From the NCBI GenBank assembly GCA_963680875.1, contig OY804576.1, positions 80,047,668 through 80,111,667 on the forward strand: a stretch of 64,000 nt of DNA. The letters run 5' to 3'. The stretch's first letter is position 1. Each line of letters starts with the position of its first letter. Below are positions 34,921 through 47,900 of the stretch, one piece after another. A program made the translations under genes and the position numbers. The notes beneath the pieces were generated by a model. It saw only the letters and a list, made by a program, of their open reading frames with translations. It made no database searches and had not been told where the DNA came from. This stretch comes from Bathymodiolus brooksi. Its lineage: Eukaryota > Mollusca > Bivalvia > Mytilida > Modiolidae.

Positions 34921-35903
34921 TACTACTTAAATAATGTAAAACATTATATTGTAACTTATTTAATGTATATTATCACAGATTTCACAATAAAACAAAAAAA
35001 TAATAAAACTATATAATAAAAGATTTTTTTTAACATAAATGTATTATTTCTATCAAGGCATAATTACATCAAAGGCATATATTTATCAGCACTCGTTTTA
35101 TAATTTGGACGGAATTTGCATTAAATATCAGTCAAAAATTAAAATGAAAATTGTGTGTACTTGATTAATTCAGGTTGAATTCAAAGGAACAATGATATTA
35201 AGTTATAAAATATTACCAGAGTTTTAACTTTACTGATAAGCAAAGTGAACCTGCCTCATGATAAAAAATAAGAAAACAGTCATGTTTGTTTTGCATAAAA
35301 AAATATCTTTGTCCACTCTGACAGTCTCATTTCTACAATATATATTTAAGTATAAAAAAATAAAAATAAATTTTTACAGAAAATCTGCTAGAACGTTTCT
35401 TCTACATTTTAACATTTATATCAGATTGTGTAACATTCATACTTAAAATCAACAACTACTATTAAACAGAAAAAAATATCTTGCATATATGTTTTTAAAA
35501 TTGATTTTTTAATTGGCTGACTGAGATTTCTTATGGTAAATTAATTAACAGAAAAACAAATATCTTACATATATTTTTTAATTGGCTGACTGAGATTTAT
35601 TTATTGTTGAAAATTAAAAAAAAAGGCAGAACATCTGAATTTTAACAAATAAAATAGTACCTAAAAATCTTGTTTTTTTTATGGCTTATAATAATATACA
35701 AGTGTTAAAACAATACATGTTATTCAAAATGTGATTTCAAGTTTGTGTTTTTTCTTCCTTTAAAATGTCACTTTTCTTAGAATAAGTGGTATAAGAATAG
35801 TAAACAAAAACATTGCCATGGTAACAGCAGCTACACAATACAATAATGAATCCATCATCAAAATGTTCAACACATTATCATATTAACACCCAGACTTCAG
35901 ACT
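34921..35903. other. 3' flank of BBOF1
   Basis: AT-rich; a segment containing TTAATTGGCTGACTGAGATT is duplicated at about 35505-35530 and 35577-35598. A minus-strand AATAAA (TTTATT at about 35597) lies about 300 bp beyond the BBOF1 stop and may be its poly(A) signal. Confidence 0.5.
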
Positions 35904-35973
35904 TCAAGATCCCACTGGCTGTGCCTCATCCATTCTTGCCTGTGTGAGAAATGTTTCATCATTTTCATCAGGC
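35904..35973 (-). CDS. BBOF1: BBOF1 coding exon 11 (C-terminus)
   Basis: Encodes [20 protein letters not shown] then VGS and TGA at 35906-35904. TTTGCAG acceptor. Short and little conserved; supported by frame and a clean stop. Confidence 0.78.
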
Positions 35974-38900
35974 CTGCAAATAAATTTGATTGAAAAAATA
36001 TAATGACACTATCGTTACAGTCCATTTAAACAAGAGAAATAATAATTCTTTGATGCCTCTTGTACATTTGCACAAGCATGAAATGATTGAGTGATTGCTG
36101 TTTAGTGCCAAATGTGCAATTTTCCAGCTATATCTTGGCAAGAACAAGTTACATTCGATGGGATGATGATGATGCCTGCTTTGTACTATACTAACATGCT
36201 TACAGGTAGTTGGATTTTTATAGTACTAGCTCACTGAAACAACAATTCACTGTTAAAGAATCACATGTCACTCCACTCAGACACAAGATTCAGAGCCAAC
36301 TAGCCTGCTGTTACTCCTTAATGTTGCATCCTTTGCTGAGAAGCAACAAATATCAATTTTATAATCTTTGGTGAGATCAAAACAAGGTTTGAACCCAAAA
36401 TATACTGCACTTGAGGCAAGTACACTAACTATTACACCACTGATGCATTCACAAGCATCAAGTCAAGAAACAAATAATCTATAACAAATATGTCAAATTT
36501 TATAGTTGACTGTAAGAATAATACATGCACATTAGTGGTAGTTACATTAAACAATCATGGACCTAACAAAGCTTTTCTGGTTGATGTAGAGTGAATGGTA
36601 AGAAACAGTAACAGTATAAGTGCAGCCGTGACACCCTAGAAAACCATTAGAATGATGTTTCTTTCTGCTCTTTTCAGTAATATTTGGCAGTTATTTTGGA
36701 TTTTCTGACTTTGATAAACACAATATTCCATCATTGTCGGTATAAATAAAATATATTTGTACTTGCTCTGAAACTTCCGGCAAAATGTCACCAAAGGCTC
36801 GCTTTTATATACTTGTTTCTAAAGCTCGTAGAAATAAATTTTATATTTTCGTACAATGTACATATATTGTATACTAGTATGTCACTTACATTTGACCAGC
36901 TGTAATACTGAGATTTTAGTTCCTATCAATAGAAGGTGTGGAGTGGTGACTAAGGAAGATTTTGTTGGTTGGTTGGTTTATGGTGTTTAATGCCACTTTC
37001 AACAATATTTCAGTTATATCGTGGCGGTCAGTTTTTTGTGGAGGAAACCGGAATACGCGGAGAGAATCGGAGACCTGTCACAAGTAACTGACAAACTTTA
37101 TTACAAAATGTTTATTGAGTACACCTCGCTATGAATGGGGTTCGAACTCACAACTTTAGTAGTGATAGGTACTGATTGCCTAGGTAGTTGTAAATCCAAC
37201 TACCATATGTCATTACCCAGTACTTACATTTGACCAGCTGCAATACTGAGTTGTTGGTTCCTATCAATAGAAGGCAGAGGTGGTGGTTTAGGAAGATTTG
37301 GTGGTTTAGCACTTCCATTCATTCTAGCAAACAGATATCTTAGAATTTTCTCTTTTTGTTCCCATGTCAAATCACTGACGTCAACCTTTCCACCAATGTC
37401 ATACCTGAAAGACATTAGTTGGCAAACAATAATTTAAAGTGTTTGTACATGTATTAATTACCTCCGTCATTGTACACCATTTTGAAAGAATAATCATGAT
37501 CATTAAAATGTTTTACTGCATTCAAAATTCTTGGGACTATTAATGTATTTTTGGCACTTTATGGTTCTAAGATTATTTGCTATTTAATTAAATTGTAAAA
37601 CAGCATAATTAGTGAAAATTACTAATTGTAACCTTTGTTTGTCTCACGAGAGGATAAATGAAGTAAAATTTCATTAAAAATAATCTCTTATTAAAATCAG
37701 TAAGTATATATGTTATTCCTATAATAAATTACTATGTACTAGTATTCTACAATGTGTTTTTATTTGTATGAGATGACAAGAGTTATACGATGATATGATA
37801 TATGACTTACTTGATTTCTTTCCTTATAATGAGTAAAAGAGAAGCATAAGAAAGAAAAAGAAGATTTACTACATCTACATATAGATCATAACCAGTGATA
37901 AATTCAACACTCAAATATGTCATTTCAAAACAATTTCTATATTTCATTTTCCTTGCAATCGTCCAAATTTTATGCACAATATGTAAGATTAATAAACTTT
38001 ATATAGTAGTCTCCCTTGGTTTCTATAAGGCCACTCCTTCTGCAGTGAAAAAGTGGTCTTATAATCAGGGTGGCCTCTCTTGAGGGGGACAATTTAGTAG
38101 TATTTTACAATCTTGGTGCATTTGAAATCTGGTAGTAACTTTTTTATTTTTGTTTATGATTATTTCACTAAATATTAATCTGCAAAGAAAAAGTAGTCTC
38201 TTGAAAATTTAGTAGTATTTTACCATCTCTGTGCATCTTAAATGTGGCCTGATAAGTGGTGGCCTCTAGTAGAAATGGACATCTAATAGGGAGACTACTT
38301 TATTATTCATACATATTACCGATACAATCATTTTTTTAATTCGGCAAGTTTTGATTAATAAAAATGATTGATTGATTGGTGTTTAAGACCAACTTTAACA
38401 ATATTTCAGCTATATCGTGATGTTTGATTGATAAAAATGACATATCTGATTAAAAGTGCTGATAACTATATAGAATACAAAAAATCTTTTTGTGTTTAAG
38501 TGTTAAAGAAAGAAACATGTATTGTGATATACATAATCCTGTGATATTACTCCAACATTCAATGATAAAAAAATCATACAACAATACATGCCAATAACAA
38601 ATACAGTCAAACCTGCTTTAGTGACTACCTCTATTAAGCAATAACTTGTATTATGTGACCATAATTTTTATTTCCCTTCAAAGTGCATTTCATATCAATT
38701 AAATCTGTATTAAGTGACCACCTGCCTTATGTGACCATATTTCACTGTTCCTTTGGAAGGTCACATAAGGCAGATTTGACTGTATCATAAAAAAACATCT
38801 AAAGTTCAAATTCATACATACAATGTATTTCTGCATTGAATTAAATAAATAGAAACATTAAAACTTTTTTTTTCCAATTCAAATAACTTCTCCGCTACCA

Positions 38901-41900
38901 TAATCATAATGTGATAATTAAATTAACCCAGTATAATTCATAAAGTATAGTGAGTGAGTGAGCGAGTGATTGTTGTTTAAAGCCCTGTGAGCAATACCAA
39001 TTTTTCAGCTATTTCACGGCAAGAACAAGTTCCATTTTGATGAGATGATGACGATGATTGTTTCAATATAATATAATTTATGCCGTATTTCATGATATTC
39101 AAAATACAAAGAATCACAAAAACTAAATACTGGTACAAAAAATGTATTGGTAATAGAAAAAAAAATGCTAACAACATTACTTAATAACATATAAATTATT
39201 TTTATTTTGTTGTAATAGATTAGGCTGAAGTCCTCAGTTATATACCATAAGATGATTTTCACAATAGTTTAAAACATGTCCTTTATGACAGAGAGTAATT
39301 TAATAGGATTAAATTTCTTACTTCCTGCTCGTTTAATTTATGCATAATAAACCTTGTATCAGGTTCTAAACACAATGAATAAAAATCTGAAGAAGATAAC
39401 TTAAATGACATACAGGTAATTTATAAAAAGTGTGGACACAAGAATATGTGTCACATGTTTTTTCATTGTCACTAAAGACATAACATTTTAAAATGGTATA
39501 AACTTTATGACAAATAACATACAGGTAATTAATAAAAAAAAAAAAGAGTGGACACAATAATATGTTGAATACTTAAATAACATACAGGTAATTAATATAA
39601 AGTGTGGACACAATAATATATGTCACATCTTCTTTTACTGTCACTAAAGATTAACATATTAATATGGTATATGTCCTCTATAAGACGAGTATCTATAACT
39701 GTATTCCCCCATGCTATGTTCGTCTGGATATAAAGTAATTCTATTCCAAAGGGCAATAAAATAAAAACATGGAACATACATAGGAATGGTACTCTCTACA
39801 ACCTTTCTTCAAAAGATATACTTTATTGTACATATATTTCCACTGTCTATTAAATAAGCGATAAATTAAACTAACAACATAAATATAACCGTAAATCGTA
39901 GTCCGTATTTTATAGTATAAAATCGTAGAAATACGGAGAAACTGTAGTTGTAAACAGTTCTGCATTCCATCCCAAAACAATGTACAAAAGAAAGATAATT
40001 TAGTCAACATGAAAAACTAGAGGAAGGTAAATTACTGCCAATAGCAGTGACTGCAGGAAGGTGGTTTACAAACAACATTAATTTTATACAGGGCACAAAT
40101 AATACACAGTATATGTACATGTATTTGATTTATTTGAGGTACATTGTATATGTATTCATATTATCTCATATTTATTAGAAATTCTGAAAGTGAAATGCAA
40201 GTTTAGTGGTGTTTTCTGTATTTACTAGAAATTCTGAAAGTTAAATGGAAGTTTTGTGATATTCTAATATTTCTTTATTTTGATTGTTTTCGTCAAGTTC
40301 TTCTGATAAAAAGAATAATTTTTCTTTAAACACAGAAATTAAATTATTTGGCCTTTGGGGAAGTGACTGACAACATTAATGGCACTTACCAACTATGTAG
40401 GATGAAGCACTTTATCATGAAGCTTAGTACATGTATATACATTCATGAACAAGGTTAATAATCTGCACTAATTTGAATTTTACAGCCAATCAGGAAATAT
40501 GTAACATTAGAATTCCACAGCCAATCAGAAAATAGGTTATTGTAGCATGATAACAAATCATGAATTTTTGTAACTTATTGATTGTACTGGTAGCTTAACA
40601 TTTTATATATTACTATAAGATTTTTCTTACAAATATTGACACAGAGAGTTACTCTTTGATTGTTTACTATAAAATAAATTTTATGACTATAATTAAGGTA
40701 CCAATATACAAATTTAGTGCTGGTACCAGTATACAAATGTAGTGCTTAAGTGCAGATTATTATGGACACATGATACTATATTAATATTAATCATAGTTTA
40801 GTTATTAATAGGTTAAATATGCAAATGTAGATATTATGATCATTAGATATAAAATGAACTACAGTGAAATTGATCTTAAACGAATTAGTTCCTTATAAAC
40901 AAAATTTGTCAAATTAAATTAGATTTAGATATATATTAAAATATACAGTGAATCCTGTCTAAACCTAACCATATATGGACGAAATGATGTGTTCTGAATA
41001 GACAGGTATTAGGTTTATACAGGTTTAAATTAACAAAGATTATCTACATTAAAAATTTATTTCAAATTCGGTTTACACCGGATTCTGTTTTTCTCTTCTT
41101 CAAGATTCGTCTTAAACAGGTTTCACTATATATATGATCCAATAATTCGCTATATACTAGTTTTACTGTACTATACTATATACAAACATAGAAGAGAAAC
41201 AGATTGCTTACTAATAAAGATTTAATATAGAGATGATGTAATTCTGAAATATATTCAAGTTTTCTTAGTTTACTTACATTTTCTCAGCAGCCTGTAAATC
41301 TGAATACACATTATTTGTGCTCTGTTCTGATTTGTTAAAAGTCCTTATTTTTGGGTACTCTCCCTTACCACTGTAAGCATTTAACATTTTCTGTTGATAA
41401 GCTCTCTGTGCATCTTGTCTGTATTGAGACCTGAAATACATACATTGACTATAGAGGTCAGCGGCCGATCTAAGTTTTTGAAGGGTACATAAAGAAAATA
41501 GTAGAAGTCTGAGAGTTGGCTAGGTCCCCAGAAGATCTTAGGTTAAAGTTGCAAAAACCTGCATTTAAACATATTATTTCACCTCACTAAAAACTTGCAA
41601 TGTTGTGTAGAATATTTTCATAATTTTTATGTGTTCAAGTTAATTCCAATTAAAAATTTTAATTTTCTCTGCCCACAACTAATAAGGTTGATGAATGTTT
41701 CGATTACTAACTCCCCCACCCCCATTTGGTGACTAATTAAATTTGTTTTGGAAGTACAAGACACTAAGAAAACATTTAAACTACTAGTAAATTCGATCTG
41801 AAATGTTCAATGATAAATAATAATCAATCAAAAGATATTTACCGAAAATTTACATGGATCTGAACTACCGATGTTTTTGTGAACTGAAATTTCTGAATCC

Positions 41901-44900
41901 AGTATTTATTTGTGATGACTTTTCTTTTTCTCTTAATTGAATGTTGTTTTGAAACTCTATATAAGTAATTTTACAATAACTATGTCCTTACCTTTTGCAT
42001 GCCATGCTAGTATAATTGATAAGTACGAAATGTAATATGTGACAAGGCATTCATGTGTAAAACATTATTAACTGAAAATTATGTCCCTTGGCACAATTAA
42101 AAAAAAATCAATAACAGTACCGTAGTTATTGTGAGAACAACATAAAATTTTCAATCCTACATCATTATATTTTAATTAGTGATAAAAAATGTGGTGTATT
42201 GCATGCTGTATGTAATTTTTGAGACTTTATTTCAAATCTTTGTTGGACAACATAAAACTTACAGATATATCTGATATATATTCTAAGATAGGAGAAAATG
42301 TAATAAATACATAAAATATATATAATGTAACCGACATGTAAATTATATTCAAACCATAAAAAATATTGTTTAAAACTGAAGATTGTCAGTGGCTTGCGAT
42401 AGGTCGGTGGTTTTCTCAGGGCACTCCTGTTTCCTCCACCAATAAAACTGACCACCACGATATAACTGAAATACTGTTGAAAGTGGCATTAAATACCATA
42501 ACCATGTCTAAAATTGAACTAGAGTTCATTGAAATGACAAATAAATTTAATTAATTTAACTTTTTTTGCAACTTTTACAGTGTTCCAAAACTATTTTATT
42601 TATAAGGTTGAATGAAACAATTTAACACTACAAGATTTTCCAGTATGATAAAATATTTATGTGAACCAATGAATAGTAACATGTGGAATAAAAATTAGAA
42701 TTCCACCTTATATCAGAATGCTGTCTTCTGATTGGTTGATGAAAGGGGTATTTTTTACTAATTCTTCGTTTTTTCAGCTTTTCCACCATTGCCGGGATAT
42801 TTGCATAAAAATATCCCGGTACTATAGGAAAATATCCCACTCGAGACGAAATCCCTTCTTTAAATAGTTTATGACGTCACGGATGTTATTCGAATTACTC
42901 AGGTTTCTTCTTTCAACCAACGCTAAAGTAAAGAAAATGACGACAGTGTCAGCCGTTATGTTTGAAATCGTTGAAATGTATATATTTCAAATTCATTTGC
43001 ATTATATTTTTTTTTAGCATGTTGTATGCTAAAGCAAAACCGTGATTTATTTTATTTTTGAATTTGTTCCAGAATTTATACACTAGTCACTTCTTTGAAA
43101 AGATTTTTCCTGTTTTCGTAGATTGATTTTAAGTCTCAGTTGAAAATTAAATGATCGAGGTGGTCTGAAGTTCTGAACCTGCTTGGATGTCACTGTTTTA
43201 CTTGCTGTTAAATATTCGGCAGAATTAAACAAATATATCCTGTTAGTGAGGGTTATTTGTGAAAAATACCGGTCTCTGGATATTTGCCTCTCCTCTTAAC
43301 CGGTATTTTTCGCAAATAACCCTCACTAACAGGATATATTTGTATAAAATCCTCCTGAGGTTGAGCTGTACATGTAGATTTTTCATCAACTTCTATAATC
43401 ATTTCTGTGTCTAGACGTTTCAGGTTAGTTTCTAGGACTGATTCTTGTTGTAGCTGTTGTTTACATATATTGTGGACAATTACTGCTTTAATTTTCAATC
43501 AATTACAAATATATTCATTATAGTGATTTCGGGGAAATGTTCAACTTTAAAACACAAATCTTAAGAAAAAGGGAGATTCACTACATTACTAGTGATAGAG
43601 TATAACTGCCTTTATTCTATATTATCTAGTCTGATACTATGGTACTGCGGGTTCTATGGTTCGGTGTATTCACATGCTATTTCAATCAAATTTCGCCACC
43701 ATATTTTTAATTTAACTACCATAGTACCATAGGACCCTGATATAAATATATATCATTACATTGGTAGTTCATATGTAACCAGGGATATTTGTAGCAATTT
43801 ATTTTGTCCAGCAGACATTTCTGAAAATTTTGGTAAGTCCCACCATTGTAAAAATCTAAAATTTGAAAACTTTGGTGAGTTCATACTGAAAATGGTGAGT
43901 TCAGGACTTGTCTAGGCAAGTTGTAAGGATCTCTGTACAGTAAGGTAACCTGTTCTAAACATATATTAACCAATAACTTAACTCTGCAACAATGTTTAGA
44001 TAAATAAATAAATATTCAATCCAAATACCAATTTATTTTTTGTAAAACTATACAATACATACTGATTAGCAGCTATTTCCAGTCGTACTTGTTCTAATGA
44101 CTCCAAGAAAAATCTTTCTAATTCCGTACGCTGGTCAAGAATATTTTTAGCCAATCTTTTCACTTTGTTCATTTCTTTTGTTTTCAGTTCAATCACTCTC
44201 TGTAATTTAGCTATTTCTATTTTTGATGCTTCATTTTCTATTCGTGATTTTGTAATAATGTCTTTTCGTGTCGTTTCAAATTCTCTAGACATGTGACTGA
44301 GTGAAATCTCCAATAATTCTACTTTTTCTTGTAACTGTAATAAAGGATTTGTCATACAATATACATTTTCTGAAATGCCCTAGAAGTTTACCTCCTAAAT
44401 ATTTAGTTTTGTGTTGCACTGATATCCCTTTGAAGTTTACCTGTTAATATTTACATTTCATACTTTCCCTTTGAAGTCAATTGTATTATTACAGTTGAAC
44501 CTCATTATTCCAAACTCAGATAAATCATTTTATTGGATAACTTAAAGTACAAATTTGGTCGTAGCTTTTACTTTAATTTAATCATGATAATTTGAATACT
44601 CCCGATATTTCGAAGTAAAACTATTTTCGAATTCGACAACAACATGTTTTGTCTGTTTATATTTTCACGATATGAATCAATGTTTCCAAGGAAGATGCCA
44701 TTATGTCATTGAATTAAACATATTTTATTTGCCCCAAATATTAGCTATTGTGATTAGGCACAAGTTATGACAACAATTATCCAAAGCCCGCTTCATACAA
44801 ACAACATTCAATTACTATAAACAATTAAATACAGTCCTCGAAATGAAAATTTGAATTTACTGGTCCAAATCAAATTCTTGAATTTATTTTCATATAGTTC

Positions 44901-47900
44901 TAAATAAAAACTGAAAAATTTACTGGTCCGAACAAAGTTTTACTGGTCTTGGGCCGCAGGACCGGTGCTCATCGTGATGACTGTAAATAACTTAGTTCAT
45001 ACCTCTCTTATCTGTTCCTTCTGTTGTTTAACTTGTACAATTTTTTCCTGGACCATCATATCATTCAATTCTTTATCTCCTTTTAAACTTTCATTCTCTT
45101 CCTCTAGCCTGGAGACTTTCTTTTTCAGAACATCTCCCTCCTTCATATGATAATTAAGTGCCTCTGACAACCTCACATTTTCTTTGTAAACTGATTTTGT
45201 AGTTTCATCCAGATTACTGTTAAAACAATAGTTATTTTTAACTTCAGTACAACTTGTCTAAACTGAAACTTCTTGGGACCAACTTTTGTGTTTGGTATAA
45301 ACAGTTTACCAGTAAATAAAAAAGGATAGCCTATATTGGAACTTTATTTAAAGTTCAGTTTAAACTTGATTACAGTTTACAATTTATTTATTAACTAAAA
45401 TTATACTAGTTATACACTACGGGTATCAAATGTGGAACAGGAACTGCCTACCCTTCCGGAGCACCTGAGTACCCCCCCGGTTTATAGTGGGGTTCGCACT
45501 GCTCCATCTTCATTTTTTGTGTGTAATGTTTTGTAGATCGTTGTTTGTCCTTATGTCCTTTTTCTTTTGCCCATTGTGCTGTCTGCCCTTCTTTGATTGA
45601 CAGCTTCTGATTAACCCTTTGGTATCTTCAAACTTTTCTTACAAATTACAATGTTTTTCTTTTTCTTTCCTCATTTTCTACATCAAAACAACTAGAAGGA
45701 TATACATGTACTCCTTGGGTAAATATTGAAATAATACATATACATGTATTTACTTACGCTATTGCTTCAGTGTGTGCTCTTTCTGCTAATTCAGCAATCT
45801 TTTGATTAGCTTCTTGTTGTAACCTCATCTGAAATAAAAACAAATAATTGATAGGTTTTAAACAATTTATAATGCATTTTCACATCACCCAACGAATGTG
45901 AGAACTAAAGGTATTTGATGATCAACATGTCGTAAAAAAAACTGACATTTCCCCTTTGCGATGTTGTTCAAAGTATCGCAAACATTGTGATATCACAAAT
46001 GTGTATCATCTTGTCAATGTCATTGTATTGGTTTTACGCATAGCAACAACAACATAATCAATCATATTCATAACAATCTATAAACAATTACTTGTGAATT
46101 ACAATATTTTTCAACTCTTGATAGCTTAATTTAAATTATTCACCAAATCAAGCATTAATATTTTTTTTTTCATTTTCATGTACATGATGAATGTATAGTT
46201 AAATAAAACATGTGTAGAATTATTTACCTTTTCTTCAAAAAATTTCTGTTCCATTCTGGCTAGTGTGGCTTTATGATCCCTGTTCGCACCATGCATATCG
46301 TTTTTAATCTGAAAAAAAAAAAAATTAAATTATCATTTTAACCTTGGTAAACATGTTTATTCTCGAATTAACATAAAACAGAATTCAATTCAAATATTAT
46401 CATTTCACCTCTACGGAAGGATTATTTTAAATCATCTTCCTTTCTTGGATGAGATATACATTGTATATTTAAATGGAAAAGCCCTAATAAGAGGTTAGCT
46501 GGCATTATAACTAAGACAACTTAAATACTTGGTTTATTTAAGGTAAAACAAATAAGTTCCCATGCACAAACTACTTTACAAATTTTTAAATAATAAATGG
46601 TCTAAAACATGCATTGTGAAAGTGTGTGATCTTTTTGAGTGGAAGCGAATCTATGCAGGTTTTTTTATTGTTTATTTATATCTTCTGTATTGCCGTTGGA
46701 GATCCAATTATCAATTTTGCGTCTGTCTGAAGCAAGGACCTAGATTTCTAACACCTTATGTAGATGTCTTTTTTTTGTTTAATGATTTGAGGTGAGAGGT
46801 AATTGTTTGATTTGTTTATATTGGTGGAATTGTTGACAATCACTGTTTAAACTTTCTTTTCATATTGTAGAAAAAAGAGGCATAAAACCAATGTATTGAT
46901 TATCAATGAATGTAAATAATGCCAAAATATGTTCGACGAAAAATAATTTCACTTTTTGAATATATGTAAACTTTTTTGTTATACTCCATTTTGATTGCAG
47001 TAGACACTATGTTTTTTGCAAATTAAGGGGAGATGATTTCCTTTTTTTTAATCATGTGATCATAGTAGAGCCATATCAGCTTACATTTTCTAATTCTCTC
47101 ATCATGGAAGTCTTTTGCTTCTGGAAATCTGTGACCAGTTTAAGTTCACTCCTCATCACATGAACTTCCTGTGTTCGTTCTTCAAGTTTTTCTTCCAGTT
47201 CATTAATTTGTTTACTGAATCCTTCGACAATATTTTCTTTCTCCTTCCTGTGTTCTTTCTTTACTTCTCTGATTTGCTGTTGCATCTTTTCCATCTATAA
47301 AATTACAGATATAACAGATATTTATGACAAGTCATAGAATTTATGCAGATTTTACCATCTGCAGAAAAGGTTAAATTAGACATTTTTATGTATGGTAGAT
47401 TTGTCACAATATATACTTCTGAGTCCAATAGAAAAAATAGGTTGTGCTTGGAAAGTTTAGGAACTACCAAGAAATATTGAATCAGTGTCACAGTTGACAT
47501 TAATTATACTATAACTAATTGAAGAGTTTCATTATCAAAAATATGCTACGAATGACCAAATAACACAGTAACTCACAAATGTGCGCAGCACATGATTGGG
47601 TTACAAGTTATTTGGTCATTGGTGACATATTTTTGATAATGAAATTTCTCAATTAGCTATAGTATTTATCATATAGATAAACAAATATTTTGATTCAGAT
47701 TTAATATACTAGAGGCTCAGTGGGCTGAGCCTGTGTCGCTCGCCTTTCATTCTGCTTTGAAGAAACTTAATACAGAACCTTCCATAGGTGCTTCCCACCA
47801 AGTTTCGGTTCATTTGGCTAAGCAGTTACAGAGAAGATTTCTAGAAATCGACCAAGCAGAAACAAGAATGGTCTGTGGCGGGATGGGATGGGAACTAAAT

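Noticed and set aside
44335..44355. Using ATG 44355 as a BBOF1 start
   Set aside because: It lies upstream of the TTATTACAG acceptor. The spliced frame from exon 7 continues directly into LQEKVELLE, so the ATG is intronic.
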